From contig JBBMOA010000004.1 in assembly GCA_037954235.1 (NCBI GenBank), positions 16,487,101 to 16,551,100 of the forward strand: DNA of 64,000 nt, in the 5' to 3' direction. This DNA comes from Aulostomus chinensis (lineage: Eukaryota > Chordata > Actinopteri > Syngnathiformes > Aulostomidae). The notes under the pieces were generated by a model that saw only the letters and a list, made by a program, of their open reading frames with translations, had not been told where the DNA came from and made no database searches. Both the position numbers and the translations under genes were made by a program. This document shows, one piece after another, positions 1 through 13,193 of the stretch (positions within the stretch are counted from its first letter, which is position 1; every line of letters starts with the position of its first letter).

Positions 1-120
1 TTGCCAAGTAACCTAACTTGCATGTTTTTGTTTTTTGTTTTGTTTGTGGAAGCCTAAGAACCCAGAGAGAACCCATGCAGGCATGGGGAGAACATGCAAA
101 CTCACACACAGAAAGTCAGA
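1..120 (-). repeat. Partial tRNA-headed dispersed repeat, copy 1 (cut by window edge)
   Basis: AACCTAACTTGCATG, CCAGAGAGAACCCATGCAGG and GGGAGAACATGCAAACTC follow each other as in the copy at 35871-36231. The 5' part lies outside the window. The tRNA-like head, if any remains, would be towards about position 120 on the minus strand. Confidence 0.6.
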
Positions 121-511
121 GATGATGACAGCCACCCAGATGGTACTTTAAGTCGTTCCAACTGAGATGGCAGGCAGGATTAAAGTCAGATCAAAGTGAC
201 AATTTTGAGATCAAAGTGTTAAAATCAAAAGCATATACTAAAACTGAACATCGATAACACACAACACACTTACAACTGCAGCGCCAAGGCAAACGAACGA
301 GCGATGTGTACAAGGAGTGAGCAACTCTGTGAGGTCCGTTTGTTTCCAAGTCAGTAAGGCCACAGCGGACTGGTCCATGTCCAGACTCTCGCACCCAAAT
401 TTAAACTCATGACTGAGAGTCAAGATACATGTGGGTGACTGGATGTGGCATTGAAACATGGCTTCAAGAGGTATTTCACTTACCCCCGAGCATCAAGGGA
501 AGTGGCTCAGC

Positions 512-545
<34 letters not shown>

Positions 546-3500
546 TATCTTGATGTCCCAACATTCACACCAATCTAATCCTGATCCATCCTGGTTCTCT
601 CCTTAATGGGGAGCCTCACTTATTGTCTCTACTGTTGGAGGGGGTCACTGCAGAATGATGTTCATTAAATATCAGGCAATATAAGATTTCCTGAGAAATT
701 GGTTAAAACCCCCAAAAAATGTCAGTCTCACTTTGTTAAATTAAAAAAACAACAACAAGGCTCTAGGCTCAAAACTGCGGCCAAATTCACTGGCCTCCTC
801 CGTGGCCCCATGCTCCATTCCTCTACCAAGCTTCTTAAAAAACAAATATACAAACAGGAGAGAAAACTTAACATCCTTGGTGGAGGGGAATAATGAGTTG
901 GTGTGTCTTTGCGGACCAACTTTTTCTGAATCATTTTCAATGCTATTTGAAGTTTAACTTGTTTTGGCTTGGAGGTTTTGCATATAGCAGGAATTAATAA
1001 AGTTTTGGAATATGCAGGAGATGTTTGAAAATCTAAAACTACACATCTTGGAAGCATAAAAATGAGAATTATTCAGTCACCAAACACTTTCCTGTTTTTG
1101 ACTAGGCTGTGTGTGTTTTTCTTTCAGAAAGTATGCTTTTTGTGTGTAGGAACTATCATCCTTAACCATAGCACAGAGAGTGGTTTGCTCCTATTTTAGA
1201 TTTAATCACCAATTGCAATCAAGAGTTGTTAGATGAAGGGACCAAGAGGGAATTAGTAGAGGACTGGAGGTGGATTTAGGAGGTCAGTTTACATCACATT
1301 AGTTGTTGTTGTCGATTGGGCCGCTCAGCACTTTTGCTGTTCCGTAACCACTCGGAAGAAAGCATCTGAGGGTGAAAAAGGGTTTTGTTCGACTTGTAAG
1401 AGGTGCAACTCTGAAATAGAAATTCAATGTTTCACCAAGTAGAAACTGATACTGATAGACAAGATGTGACACTGAGACCTGGCCACTTAACAGGCACTAA
1501 TGGTTGTTCCAGATTACCTGTCGTCGCCAGCCCATTGCCATCCAAATCACCATCTCAAATTGATAGCACCAGCAGTGCTGCAGAAAAAGAAAAAAAATAG
1601 CCCCCACTGGTCTGCTCTGAACCTCAAATCTGATGGCTTCCGTTCTCCATTAGAAAACACCAATTTCCCAGCGGTGGGTTTCAAATTGACTTTGGGGCAT
1701 GCTTAATATTCCGCCGCTTTGACACCCATGGGCTGTGGGTGGGTGGCGTGTGGCATTATTCATCATTTAAGTATAGAGAATTAGATTGTGTCACTCGTCC
1801 CAACTTCATAATGCCACACGGAAAGACAGCAGGTCATAAATCTTGAGACAGACCACCAGTAATTCATCACAAGCCAGGGACAAAACAAGAGATAGACAAC
1901 TAGGTTATCCACAGAGTTGCAAAGATGCTTCTTTAGTGGAGAGGATCAGATGTATCGCCTCTAGATATTCTCAGATTGGTGTGATGTGACGCAATTTAAC
2001 TGTGAAATCAACTTTCAAGCGCATCAAGCCATAAGCCATTATTAAAGGTTACCCCCCGCTAAAGGTATCACACCTAAGCACTGTATTATTGAATCTGTTT
2101 TGCTCCATTAGTCCCGGGTCGAGTCAACATTTGTGTGAAGTCCTTCAGGATTTTCAAAGCAAACAAATGAAGAGGAGCCTGGTGTGTTTTCAAGGGTAAG
2201 TACAGTGTCACGAACATTTCTGGAAGAAAAAATAAGGACATAAGGTTGAGTTTAGCGCCGTGCCATACCGCAGTATCTGAATTAGGTTATAGAGCCTGCA
2301 GGAAAATGATGTAAACTTTCTGATCCTACCATACCGTTCTAGTTTTTATCCTCACTGACATTTTCTGAAAGACTTAATAATAATTCCTTCGTAAGAGCCA
2401 CAATATAAATACTTAGGTAAAAAATGTCACATTTGAATTCAATTTCAGGATTCTAAAAGTCCGAAAGTTTCTTCTAACTGCTAAAAATCTATAAAAGGTC
2501 TGTCTGGAGTCAAAATTCAACAGCACGAAGCTCAGAGAATGGAAAGCCACAGGTGCTCAACCGTATGTCATAACAGCCACTTATGAGAGGGGTAATTGAA
2601 TATTAAATGGTAGTTCAGGGTTCACTCATTCAGAGATAAGGAGTTTTATGAGAAGTGCTTTGATACTAAATTGTTGACTCTACTCACTTCAACTCCAGCT
2701 CTGTGTTCAGTCATTATACCTGATGCAATCACTGAACGTTATATGAGGATTTGGAACAGGGCCAGGGACACAGCTTGTAAAATAAAAGGGCCAGCCAGCA
2801 ACAGGTGTTATTGGTGGCTCTGTTGAACCACCATGAATACTGAACAGAACCATGAACACTGCGGGTTTTTCTGTTAACATGACTTACAGCGCTTCCTATC
2901 ATTGTTCATAGTGCCTTCGCTTTAATTAGCATTTCCAAATGAGCACAGACATTGTGAAAAAAATGTATTTTTCCACTTGTAATTGCAGGTCCTCCCTTTT
3001 AAAAATACTAAATAAAAGATGCCCATATTAAATGAACAGATATCTGTAATACAGATTCAATGACTGAACCGTTTCCATAAATCTACAGGCACTGCTATAT
3101 ACATGTCTGTATATAATGACCTGAAATGGACATTTCCCCCGATTCATAACAAATTAACAGTTCAGTAGTTCTAGGTTTAAAACAATAAGGAGCTATTGTC
3201 CTCCAAAGTCTATTTTTTTCCCCCCAGTTAGAAACACCAGGTTCTCCTCTGAAAGCTGTTTTTTCATCTGAGACACTTTGGTTGCTATGATACTGAATCT
3301 CAGCTGGAATAAAAGAGTCAGCCCAAGGTAAAGTTCTTCCTCCTCAGGTTTTGGTGAGTACATTCACCTAGTTAGAGAGCTACAACATTGTTCTTGTTCA
3401 GTACTCCTATATGATGAAAGTTACGGTTGGTCTTCTTGGTATAAAAGTAACTGTGTTAAACCCAAATTTGAAGCTGCGACATGAATCTAAATTTGGCCAA

Positions 3501-5618
3501 ATCTCAGGTAGGTGCAATATTTGTTGAAGGATAACTCTGTGCCAAAATACCATTTTCAATTAAATATTATGGTGCTACAGAGACATCCTGCCAATACATC
3601 ATCATCTTCTCTTTGATGAACTCCCACTAAATTACATCATTATCCTTTAAATCGGGTTTTCACATAAAAGGAACATTCCCTTAAATATTGAAAATCAGAT
3701 TGCAATTGCAATATGGATCGTAATGACCAAAATGAGATGTATTCTTAAAGTCGTGCAGCCCTGCCCTGGCTTCAGGAAAGAATACTTTGGTGAACAAAAC
3801 CTCTAACAGTGTTGAGAGGAAAACAGGGAAGTACAAACAACCTAAGTGGCACCAGACATACATTTAAAGTCAGGATGATGATGGATTGTCATGTTGGTCC
3901 ATGTTAAATTCAGGTGGAACAGAAGACTTAAATAAAGAAGTACTGGCCTGACATCTAACTCTGACTATACAGGAACTGATTAATTAAAGTGATGAACTTT
4001 ATGACTTAGCAGCTTTGGGGTTTTGATCACAACACAGCTACATTAAGGTGGTGTTACAGCAGAAATTTTTATCCTGACATTTAATTCTGTTCAACCGACA
4101 TTCAACTAAACGAGCACCAGCTCGGAACATGCAGCCAGAGTGGACAGTGCCTTTACCTACACTAATTCTCTCCTCCAGAGCAGAGGAGGATTACATTTGC
4201 ACAAAAATGACTGCAGTTCCAGTCTCAACATCCTTTGTTTGGATACATACATCTCCACGTGTGAAACATAATGCTATGCCTGGCACAACAACAGGGTGTT
4301 TTACTTGCATTATGATGGCTGCCAGAGTGACAGCTTTAATTACACTCCACCAATTCACACAGTTTTTCAACATGGTGTCTAATAAACTGGACTGTCAATC
4401 TCAAACTCATTAGAGGCGAGATGGCGCATCTCTGATTACATTAATCAATGATAGTGATGCTGAATGGGAACACAACACCATAATGGTTCTCCTCAGATGA
4501 TAAAGGTGAGTTGACATTAAGTAGATCTGATCACAAGTCACGAGGAGCAGAAGCTCTCCTCAGGTTCTTCTGAGGTACTCATAAGCAAGGCATCCTCAAT
4601 CCAGTCTCGTGATGAAACCTAAAAGAATGTAAAAATTAACTCTTTGCTCAACATTGTGAGAGTTACTCAAATGGAGGATCCAAAGCGAGAAGGATCAAAA
4701 TAGATGAATTATGCAGTTTCAGAATTGGGATAAAACAAGATTTTACAGCCTTTCATTAAGCAACGTTGTTTATTTCTATTCATTAAGTCTGCTTAAGTGC
4801 TCCGTCACTGAGAATGGCTACAAATGTGATTGATGTGCCAATTGGAAATTAATTTCAATCATATAAGTTAAGTAGGTGGATGTGGGGGATTCGGGGTAAC
4901 CCCTGAGACTGCACCTGTGCACCACTGGTACAAAAACAACTCCGGTTAAATATCCTAATCTTATTAAGAGTAGCAAAATTTGTTCAGTGTCATGAATAGA
5001 ACCACATAATTCCAACTACTTGCCATCATTGGATACCGCAGAGAAGATACATAAATTGTCCTTGAGTATTTTGCAGAAATTTTCAGTAAGAAAAGATGAA
5101 AAACTCATCTACAATTTCAACGGAAAAGGGGGGGGGGGGCTTCTGGAGGTGCAGACACGAGCTCTAGTGCCTGTGGGTTTTCAACAGCCAAGTCTTTGTG
5201 GGAATGTTGGTGCATAATTTGGTTGTTTCATGAATGCAGAGGAGAGCCCAGTGCATTTTGATCACTCTCTTTCTCATATCTTACTTGTCATTGTCAATCA
5301 TTGTTTTCAGCGCATTTTCCCTCCATTATCTTTTCCTCTACTCTGTAATCCATTATTCATCCTTTCTGAGATTTAGATCATACTCCGCTTTGTCCCCCCC
5401 CCCCCACACTTATGTGATGGTTGACAGATTGATGAACATTTTCAATTAAATGTTTATTATTTATTTATTTTAGGTGCAGGCTTCAAGTCGACGTGCCTTA
5501 AAGTGGTGTGTTCTTTTTTTTTTTTTTCTTTTGCAAGCAAAAGCTGGCAGTCATACCGCCACATCTGTCATAATGAGGCAGTGCAACTTAACAGACTGAA
5601 GGTGTGGGAGTGCTCCTG

Positions 5619-5620
<2 letters not shown>
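121..5620. other. Intergenic, no gene seen
   Basis: AT-rich single-copy-looking DNA with the (GT)n at 515-544, a G10 run at about 5129 and a C12 run at about 5395. The longest open frames here (about 94-109 codons) have no family resemblance, no splice context and no composition bias, so I treat them as chance. Confidence 0.6.
515..544. repeat. (GT)n microsatellite
   Basis: Fifteen GT units without interruption. Confidence 0.95.

Positions 5621-5662
<42 letters not shown>
5621..5662. repeat. (CA)n microsatellite
   Basis: About 21 uninterrupted CA units. Confidence 0.95.
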
Positions 5663-5664
<2 letters not shown>

Positions 5665-7604
5665 GCCTGGTTTAGGGTTCAAGTCAGTGCCAGTTAAACA
5701 TCAGCTGCTTGAGCCCTCACTGTGGCCTTAGCAGCCTGCTGCAAACCAGGCCAGATGGCAGCATCCACCAGGGAACACATGGCACCTTGTGACAGGGCCC
5801 TACGAACGTCAGCTTCCTCTCTGAATTATGGAGGTATGTGAAATATGGAGAGCTCCCCTTAAAAATTAACACTTCACTGTCCTTCACCAGATTGGGTATC
5901 TATTGACGCTTTTGCCTCCGACAGCACCCCGAAGTTGGTGTTTCCTCAGCCATATTTTAGCCATCTCTATTGCATTTTGAAATGTTATCAGTGACACACA
6001 GGCCTGGTCTGCACTGCTGCAAGGGCAGAGTGTGATGCTATCAGAGGGCGTGTTAACTGCTGCGTTAAGCTTTAATGAAGAATAGATTAGGACATTAGGA
6101 TGCAAAGCACATACCATTGCCATGCTGAGGGGAAGGCCCGCATTAGGCCTGATAAGGGCTCTTTCTGCTGATCTCACACAAACATGGATGGTCTCCAGGG
6201 GGCTGTTTTGGCCTGGTTCAATGTTTACAATGCCATTCATCACTTGGACAAGTTTGTTAGCTGCCAGGGTGTCACAAACACATAAACTGGTGTCCATGTA
6301 CATGCAAAGCTCCACTCGTACACACATTGCAACGCCCTTTGAATGCATCTTGACCTGTGAACCCCTCCAGTCTCTCACCTAACCATTCTCAAAATAAACC
6401 GGATCAAGTTCAAGTCCTCTTTTTGTCCTCTAATTAAATCTCAGGAATCCCCTTGGAACTGGATTTCACACTTCACCATTACATCCCGGATTTAAGATGG
6501 TGGCGACCCATGTGGCCGGCCAACTCTTATGTTCTTGGGAGCTATTTTTTTCCCCCAGCACTAATCGGTAAGGTGTATATTATATATATCTTTTTTTCTT
6601 TTCATTTTTTGTTTTTTACAATTACAAGGCACACGCCACTTGAGTTTTAATTGCTTAACTCAAACTGAGAGGGAGGCCACCGCTGCACTACAACCTTTGT
6701 TGCTACAGAAACACAAAGCTTTCTGATACCAGGTCTGTTGCATTTATCATAGAGTATATATAGACGTCTCCATGCACATTCATTTCAGCAGGTTCAAGGT
6801 AAGCGGAGAATTGAACTGATGAATCATTTAACGTGACTACATAGGACTGGATATCAAACCTGAGCAGCCAAATGTACTTTTTGAGCATCCATGTTTTGGT
6901 TGGGTTTTTTTTAACACTGGATCATGTGAACAATTGACTTTCAGGCGAATGGTTGCCTGTCGTGATGTTTGCTGTTGAAAACATGAATAGAACCATGGAT
7001 GCAGCTTTATGATCCAATATACTGTACACAACCAAGTAATCTCTTGGCTAACACAGCCATCTGTGACCTCTTTTTTTTTTTTTTAAATTGCCCCCTTATG
7101 AACAAAATATAATAAAACCAACTTATAATGTATATAATTCAAATCTACAATTCATAAGCATTAGATGTCATACTCAAAGCATTAGGTGTAATCTGAATAC
7201 ATCTAAAATGCAGTGATGCTCAAGATCTACGTTTAACATTTACGGCTGTTCTTATATGTGTACATGGTTCTGTGTTTGTTGTTTTGTGTTTGTTTGTATG
7301 CATGTGTTGTAGGATTGTGTATTCTCTCTTTAGTGGTTGGTATTTCAAGCCACCTGCCAAAAGTTTTGAGTAGCTTATCTTAGGGACTTGTTCAAACTTT
7401 GTATCATGAAACTGTAGCTGTTGTTGTTATAGAGGTGTAAATACATCCAATCAATGAAACGAGAGAAGAGAAATATATACGTATCTTAGCAAGACCTTTG
7501 ACCATTTTCAACCATTATTAATTTGTACTTTAACCCCAAACTACGACACCCCCCCCCCCCCCAAACCTAACCAAGTGGTTTTTGTGCCACGACCCAACCC
7601 ATCC
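5663..7604. other. Intergenic, possible conserved non-coding block at about 5880-6380
   Basis: A 164-codon minus-strand frame (5884-6378) overlaps an 86-codon plus-strand frame. Neither resembles a known protein and both are Cys/Met/Leu-mixed without a domain pattern. The base composition is balanced and microsatellite-free, as in conserved non-coding elements, but that needs alignment. The remainder holds T-rich runs (about 7070-7084) and a C-run at about 7550. Confidence 0.4.
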
Positions 7605-7905
7605 TTATTCCATCCACCCATCGTCAACTCTTCAAGTTATTTAGGGTCTCAGCTGTAGATGGACGAAAGGTGGGGTACACCCTGCACAGGTCACCAGTCC
7701 GTCACAGGGCTCATATGTAGAGAGAGACAATCATTCACACTCACATTTAAACCTACAGACAATTTAGAGTTTCCAGTGAGCCTAACATTAAGGGAAGCAG
7801 GAGCACCCAGAGGGCACCCACACAGTCACGGAGAGAAAATGCAAACTCCACACAGAAAACCCCAGCTGTGACACGACAGTGCTAACCGCTGCACCACCCA
7901 CCAGA
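7605..7905 (-). repeat. Tooth-worn tRNA-headed dispersed repeat, copy 2
   Basis: The order GGTGGGGTACACCCTGCACA, GGTCACCAGTCCGTCACAGG, CATTCACACTCACATTTAAA, CAATTTAGAGTTTCC, ATGCAAACTCCACACAGAAA and then GACAGTGCTAACCGCTGCACC matches the copy at 35871-36231, with many substitutions and deletions. The orientation is the same. A 77-codon open frame through it is not a gene. Confidence 0.8.
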
Positions 7906-10234
7906 CCTTATTGTTGATTTAAAATCCTTCCTTTTTCCTATGGGAGGGAAACAAATATCAGGTATTTAGCTTGAGATAGCGGATACGCTAGCAATGAATC
8001 CAAATCCCTTGAGAGAACACATATGGTGTTGGCATGTCTGCTGGGGTGTGAGGTACCGACAGGCAACTGTTGCTGGACATTCAGGATTATGAGCAAATAA
8101 TTGTGAAGAATTTCTCATAGGATATCATACAAATGTTTGAGAATACGCCGACCAGTATTACGACCAGTACAGCTCCAGCATTTATCACCTTTGTCCTTTA
8201 TTACTAAGATCAGAAATAAATGGGTCTATCCTCTTCAGTTCTACATCAAAGCCTAATAATTTACTGGGCTTTTCACTTATCAACAATGCTATCAATTTTA
8301 CTTCAAAGCACAACAAATATATTCCCCACACCATTTGTTTTCCATAATTCTCCCCTGTGTGGTGGTAAAGGCCATACAAAATCAAACACATACTGAAGTT
8401 ATTTCCTCTGATCTAAGCCGATCATCATTCCAGCCTCATGCTGGCTGGTGTTTTCTGCTTTCAAACGTCAAGGGTCACTGTGCACCTTTACAAAACTAGT
8501 CCTATTTGACTGGAACTCGCTTCAAGTCCATAAACATACACAGATTCTACCAGCAAATGATGACATACATCACTCACTAACAATCTTGACAGCACATTAG
8601 TTAGTATTACATCCAGCTTATTAGGAGAGAAAAATAGAGACGGCGAGGGAGAAAGAGAGACAACCGAGGGGTGCGTAAAGAGGACAAGATATACGAGATG
8701 GTGTGGACTGTTGCACCTTTCATCATCTCCTCTATAAAGTCCAGCCAGTCATGAAATGAGGATGTTAAAATCCTACTGCAAACACAACCATCAAAAATGT
8801 ACAGCTAGCTCCCAGACAGCTAACATTTCTATATGGATGGCTGGGATTCCGATTGGTTGACAGGTCAAACAATTTTGACTAATTCAAATATTACAAACAA
8901 GAGGATAATACATCACAGTTTTTTGTACACATAAATTAATACACTCTCAGATCATCAGAATTCACACAATCACTTTTAAAAATGCAAAATAGTGGTGCGA
9001 TATCAAACACTGCCCTTTAAAAAGTGATTGATTTTGTGTGACAGATGTAATCCATAGTCTGTCTCTCTTCATCTTTTAAAGAATGCAATACTTTTCTTGG
9101 TTCATCATGGAGGTGAGGTAACTCAACATCCTCAAGTTAAGTCTTTTTTTCAATTATTTTTACCATCCTGTGAATGTTGTGATATTCCAAACTTCATTAA
9201 TAACCCAAAGGAATGAATATGACATTTATATTCCGATGTGATTCATCTTCACTGTTTTGCACGGAGATAAAGCAGACGAACTCGTTACAAAAGGTCAGTA
9301 TCTCTGGATGTGGAGCGTGTGCACGTGTGCTGTGGGTAGGTGGGATTTATGGAGACAGTAAACCCACGGATGCTTGTCGATGCCTCTGCTGCAACTCCTC
9401 TCACACACACATGCACACACATACACACACCCAAATACTCTACCTCCCCTAGTTTACTGCAATGCGCCAGCAGTGGTTAGCAGTAGGAGATGAAAGACAA
9501 AGAAGAACATAGTCGGAGCTACAGGGAGAGAACAAATAAGAGAGCCTGCCATGGACTGTCTCCTTCCTCTCCATTGATTCTTCCGATACATTTTTTAATA
9601 CAACCTCATCAATAGAGCTGGTGGTCTGACAAATGCATTTTTCAAACACTTGGCAGTCAATAGTCATTTAGTCTGCATCTTTGTCCCTTGAGTAAAGAGT
9701 CTCGATCAATTGCAGTGATGAAAATTCAAATAAGTCAGAAGCTGACTTGAAGCAGACCTCTTCTCTGTATTTAGTAGAGCACAGTGTGGAAAAACAATAT
9801 ATACTGCAATCCCTTTCAATATGAGATTAGTAAAAAGCTGTGTGTGTGGGGTGGAGGAGCTACGGCCAGCAAAGGTTAAAATATTAAAGGGTCAAAAGAC
9901 CATTACAGACATTTATTCCACTGTTGTGTTGAGAGCATAATGCTGCAAGACAAGGTCTTCACTTATGTTAGCCTGTGATGGAGAGTTACTGGCTATAGGA
10001 CAGCATCTGTTCATCCTGTACAAAAGACGAGGTGAGTACAATACAGGGAGTATAAAAACTTTATGTGCATTAAAAGCATGCATTTTCTACAAAGAAATAA
10101 AATAATGAAATAAGCAGTGAGAGTTTGTGTATATCCACAATGCTTACAGCATGCATATACCAAGGTTTTTACTGCGAGCTAAATGAAAAGTGGCCGGAGG
10201 GAACATGAAAGCGGTAATTTACACAACATTAAAG
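7906..10234. other. Intergenic, nothing recognised
   Basis: AT-rich DNA with a purine-rich patch (about 8628-8700) and short imperfect CA stretches (about 9400-9430). No gene, RNA or repeat family was recognised. Confidence 0.6.
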
Positions 10235-10425
10235 TGGGCTTCCAGGTAGTGAAGCAGTCTATCGGATCGCCTATCTATCGGGTCGCTGGTTCAGTTCCAT
10301 GTGCTGCCTCCAGCTTAATTGAGCATCAGCACTGGCCGTGTCTGCTGGTGGGGAGCCAGATGAGCTACACTAGTGCCTCCTGTGGTCAACCTGAGTCTCT
10401 GTTTGGGAGAAATATCCTGATCCTC
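10235..10425 (+). mobile_element. tRNA-derived SINE, plus strand
   Basis: GGTAGTGAAGCAGTCTATCG (A-box-like) is followed by GGTCGCTGGTTCAGTTCC (B box GGTTCAGTTCC at 10288-10298, one base off GGTTCGANTCC), then CACTGGCCGTGTCTGCTGGT, then GGGAGCCAGATGAGC, and CACTAGTGCCTCCTGTGGTC. This order is that of a tRNA-derived SINE widespread in fish. It is diverged and so old. The 99-codon frame over it is not a gene. Confidence 0.7.
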
Positions 10426-13149
10426 TCATGTGATACTTGTACCTTTGGTGGAACTTGCTATCAGATGAAAAGATCCAGCTGATAGCAACAACAGCAGCAT
10501 GTGGAGAGAATGGATGGAAGGATGAACTGGCAAAGTAAAAATGGGGAGAAAAACAAGGGAATTTGTTGAGATTTACTTCTTTTTTAATCCACTCATCTAG
10601 AGCTCAGAACTAACTGAATTTTCTACTTCAGTCTCTTTTTGCAAATGTGCTTATATCACTTTGTTGCTGCTGTTGAGACCGCCAAACAAGATAGCTCCTG
10701 TCCTGTAAACTTATCCAACCACAGTTTTATTCTTACACTTGGTGATTTAAAAAAAAAAACAGACACACAGGTTTATAAATCTGTCAAAGAGAATTAATTT
10801 TTCTGTCCTTGTGCATACACAGTTTTTGTAATCATTTTTCTACAACGCAGCTTTGATGACAAGTCCATGAGTTTGAAGGTTCAGTAGATCGGATGTACAA
10901 ACTCGGCACAGCAGTTTGTGAAATCACAAGACTGGATGGTAAACAACTCTGGCAAGTAACTACAGTCAGACAACAAAAAATATCCTTTGTTGTGAAAATC
11001 ACTGGTGATTTTCTAAAACACACATTTACACAGGAATCTACACAAAATGTGTGCTTGCACATATCTAATCAGCATTGAAGTGTCTCGTTAAATTGCATTG
11101 TACTACAATAGCTGAGCAATGTTAATTGTTAATTCTGGGTCATTTTGTCTTGGAGAAGTTTGAGAAGTCTAAATAGGTCAATGGTTTTTGTTTTAACTGA
11201 CTTTATTACCTATATACATAAATCACAATTATTATCTAAATCCTCCATCATCTTTTGAGAACAGTTGAGCTTCATTGTATCTGAAGTCCACACATTTGCT
11301 ATAAAAACAATTGGCCAAAATCGACAGCCTTGATTGGATCAGAGGCACAGGCAGGGACGAGCACCTGCGGATTAGATCTGTTCGGCTGTCCTCACTGAAG
11401 ATCCCATCGGCCAAACCGCTGCCATTTAGACTCTTAACTGCAGGACAATTAGAACCCATGGAGACCTAATTACAGCCAGAAGCAAGATTTCAGCTTCTTC
11501 TAGCGGAGCAGCAGACCACATCCCCAGGGCAAAATCTCCTTGCAAGTTAATTATGCCATTATTCTATTATTCCAGAGTGACAGAGGAGGGGCCCAAGCTC
11601 AGCTTGACCTCCAGGACCCAAAAAGCGAAGGGAAGAGATCCCCAGTAAAAACCACGTGTCCCTGGGTGACTCAGTGACGCCCCGACTGCTCCCTCTCGAC
11701 CTTTTCGCCTGGTTCTCACCAACACACAGTGAAGATGTTGAATAATGAGTTGGCCCTAAGCCAAATTAAGCAGGTCACTGTCCACTCTGGTAATCTCCCC
11801 ACCTAGCTCCTGCCTAATAAATCTGGCTACTTGCCAATGACAGCAGTGGGTTTCACACACGCTGATTGTGAATATGAATGAAGCTGGGGTTGAGGAGGTT
11901 GTGAAAGGGGCATAGAAGGGTTTTATAGACTCCTCCAAGGGGCATTCTAACACCATCCTTGTTTGTTCCGGATGTTATGGCTTTTCGAGTATTTCAGAAC
12001 CATAACAGTAGATGTGGAATGGGCCTCTGAACTCAGTCCTGACTGAAGGGCCAAAATTTGGTACAACCTAAAGAGGTGTCACACAGAACTTCAGCTGTAG
12101 TCACAATTAAACAATACAAGAAACTCAAAAGAAGTCAAAATGAGTCACAGTAGCAAATGAGGAGAGACACAGTATTTCCCTTGACAAAAGTTTTTTTTTT
12201 TTCTGTTTAACTGACAGGGTCTCATGTACTGACAAAACCCTGACTTAAAATGGACATCTGTGAACAAAAGGAGTGTAGGGAGTCAAATCTGGGTGATGAC
12301 AACGGGGTATAGGCTTCTCACACAAAGTTTCAGAGCACATTTCTCCTGCAGTATAATAGGTTTGTAGTATATATAAAGCCAAAAAAAACAATACCCTTGG
12401 CCCAGACTTTCAAGTGTGAATGTCTCAGGCAAGAGAAATGCTCTCTGGCAGTATAAAGAACTGGACGTAAAGTCTGACTTGCTTTGCCATTAAATAATTA
12501 TACCCATTCATGAGAAGAGCCCATCTGATGGGTGTATTTAGAACTGGTCGCTACTTATATTAGACTAAAATCTACAACATACCCCTGTGACCCTCGATCC
12601 TCCATCACAAACCACTAAGGAGTCCACAGACGCTTTATGTTCGCTCATCTCCGTCTTTCCCCCTGCTCCCAGGGAGTGATGTCACTCAAGGATTATAATG
12701 GACCTCTAATGAACTCCAACTGCCATGCCAGTACATTCACACTGCATTATCACTTCCTGACCTTTGACCTCCCATTGGAGCAGAACAGAGAGCAATCCTG
12801 TCTACAGAGATCATTCAGTCATTATGCATGCGTTCACACAGACCACATAGGATTATGCTGTAAGAGGGGTAGTATACATACATTGGTGTGTGTGCAAGTG
12901 TGTGTGAATGACCAAAACTTGCCAACCACTGGACAATAACTCTGTAAGGGGTCGGCTTCATGGCCTTGACACAGTTTCAAGAGCCTAAATTCATAAGTGT
13001 GTAACTACTGGAGCCAGAGTTTCCACCCAAGTGGTAACACTGGAGCCCCAGGCCTGAGAACAGTAAGGAAAAGAGGAAAGGAAATGTCAAGGAAGAAGGG
13101 TACATGACAGGAAATGAGCACCATTTTCTATTTATTTCACTTTCTCCGT

Positions 13150-13154
<5 letters not shown>
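10426..13154. other. Intergenic, nothing recognised
   Basis: Two microsatellite-poor stretches (about 11320-11760 and 11760-11990) have balanced composition and could be conserved non-coding DNA. Open frames are up to 100 codons with no homology known to me. Confidence 0.5.

Positions 13155-13191
<37 letters not shown>
13155..13191. repeat. (TC)n microsatellite
   Basis: About 18 uninterrupted TC units. It explains the repetitive open frames on both strands here. Confidence 0.95.

Positions 13192-13193
<2 letters not shown>

Noticed and set aside
5621..5662. CRISPR-like or other spaced repeats
   Set aside because: All tandem tracts are simple microsatellites in eukaryotic DNA; no spacer arrays were seen.
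5884..6378. 164-codon open frame on the minus strand
   Set aside because: No domain or family resemblance, mixed Cys/Met-rich composition, overlapping frame on the other strand, no splice or promoter context. Kept only as a possible conserved non-coding block.
10270..10310. Possible tRNA gene
   Set aside because: A- and B-box-like words are present, but the arms do not fold as a tRNA and the downstream sequence is the SINE body.
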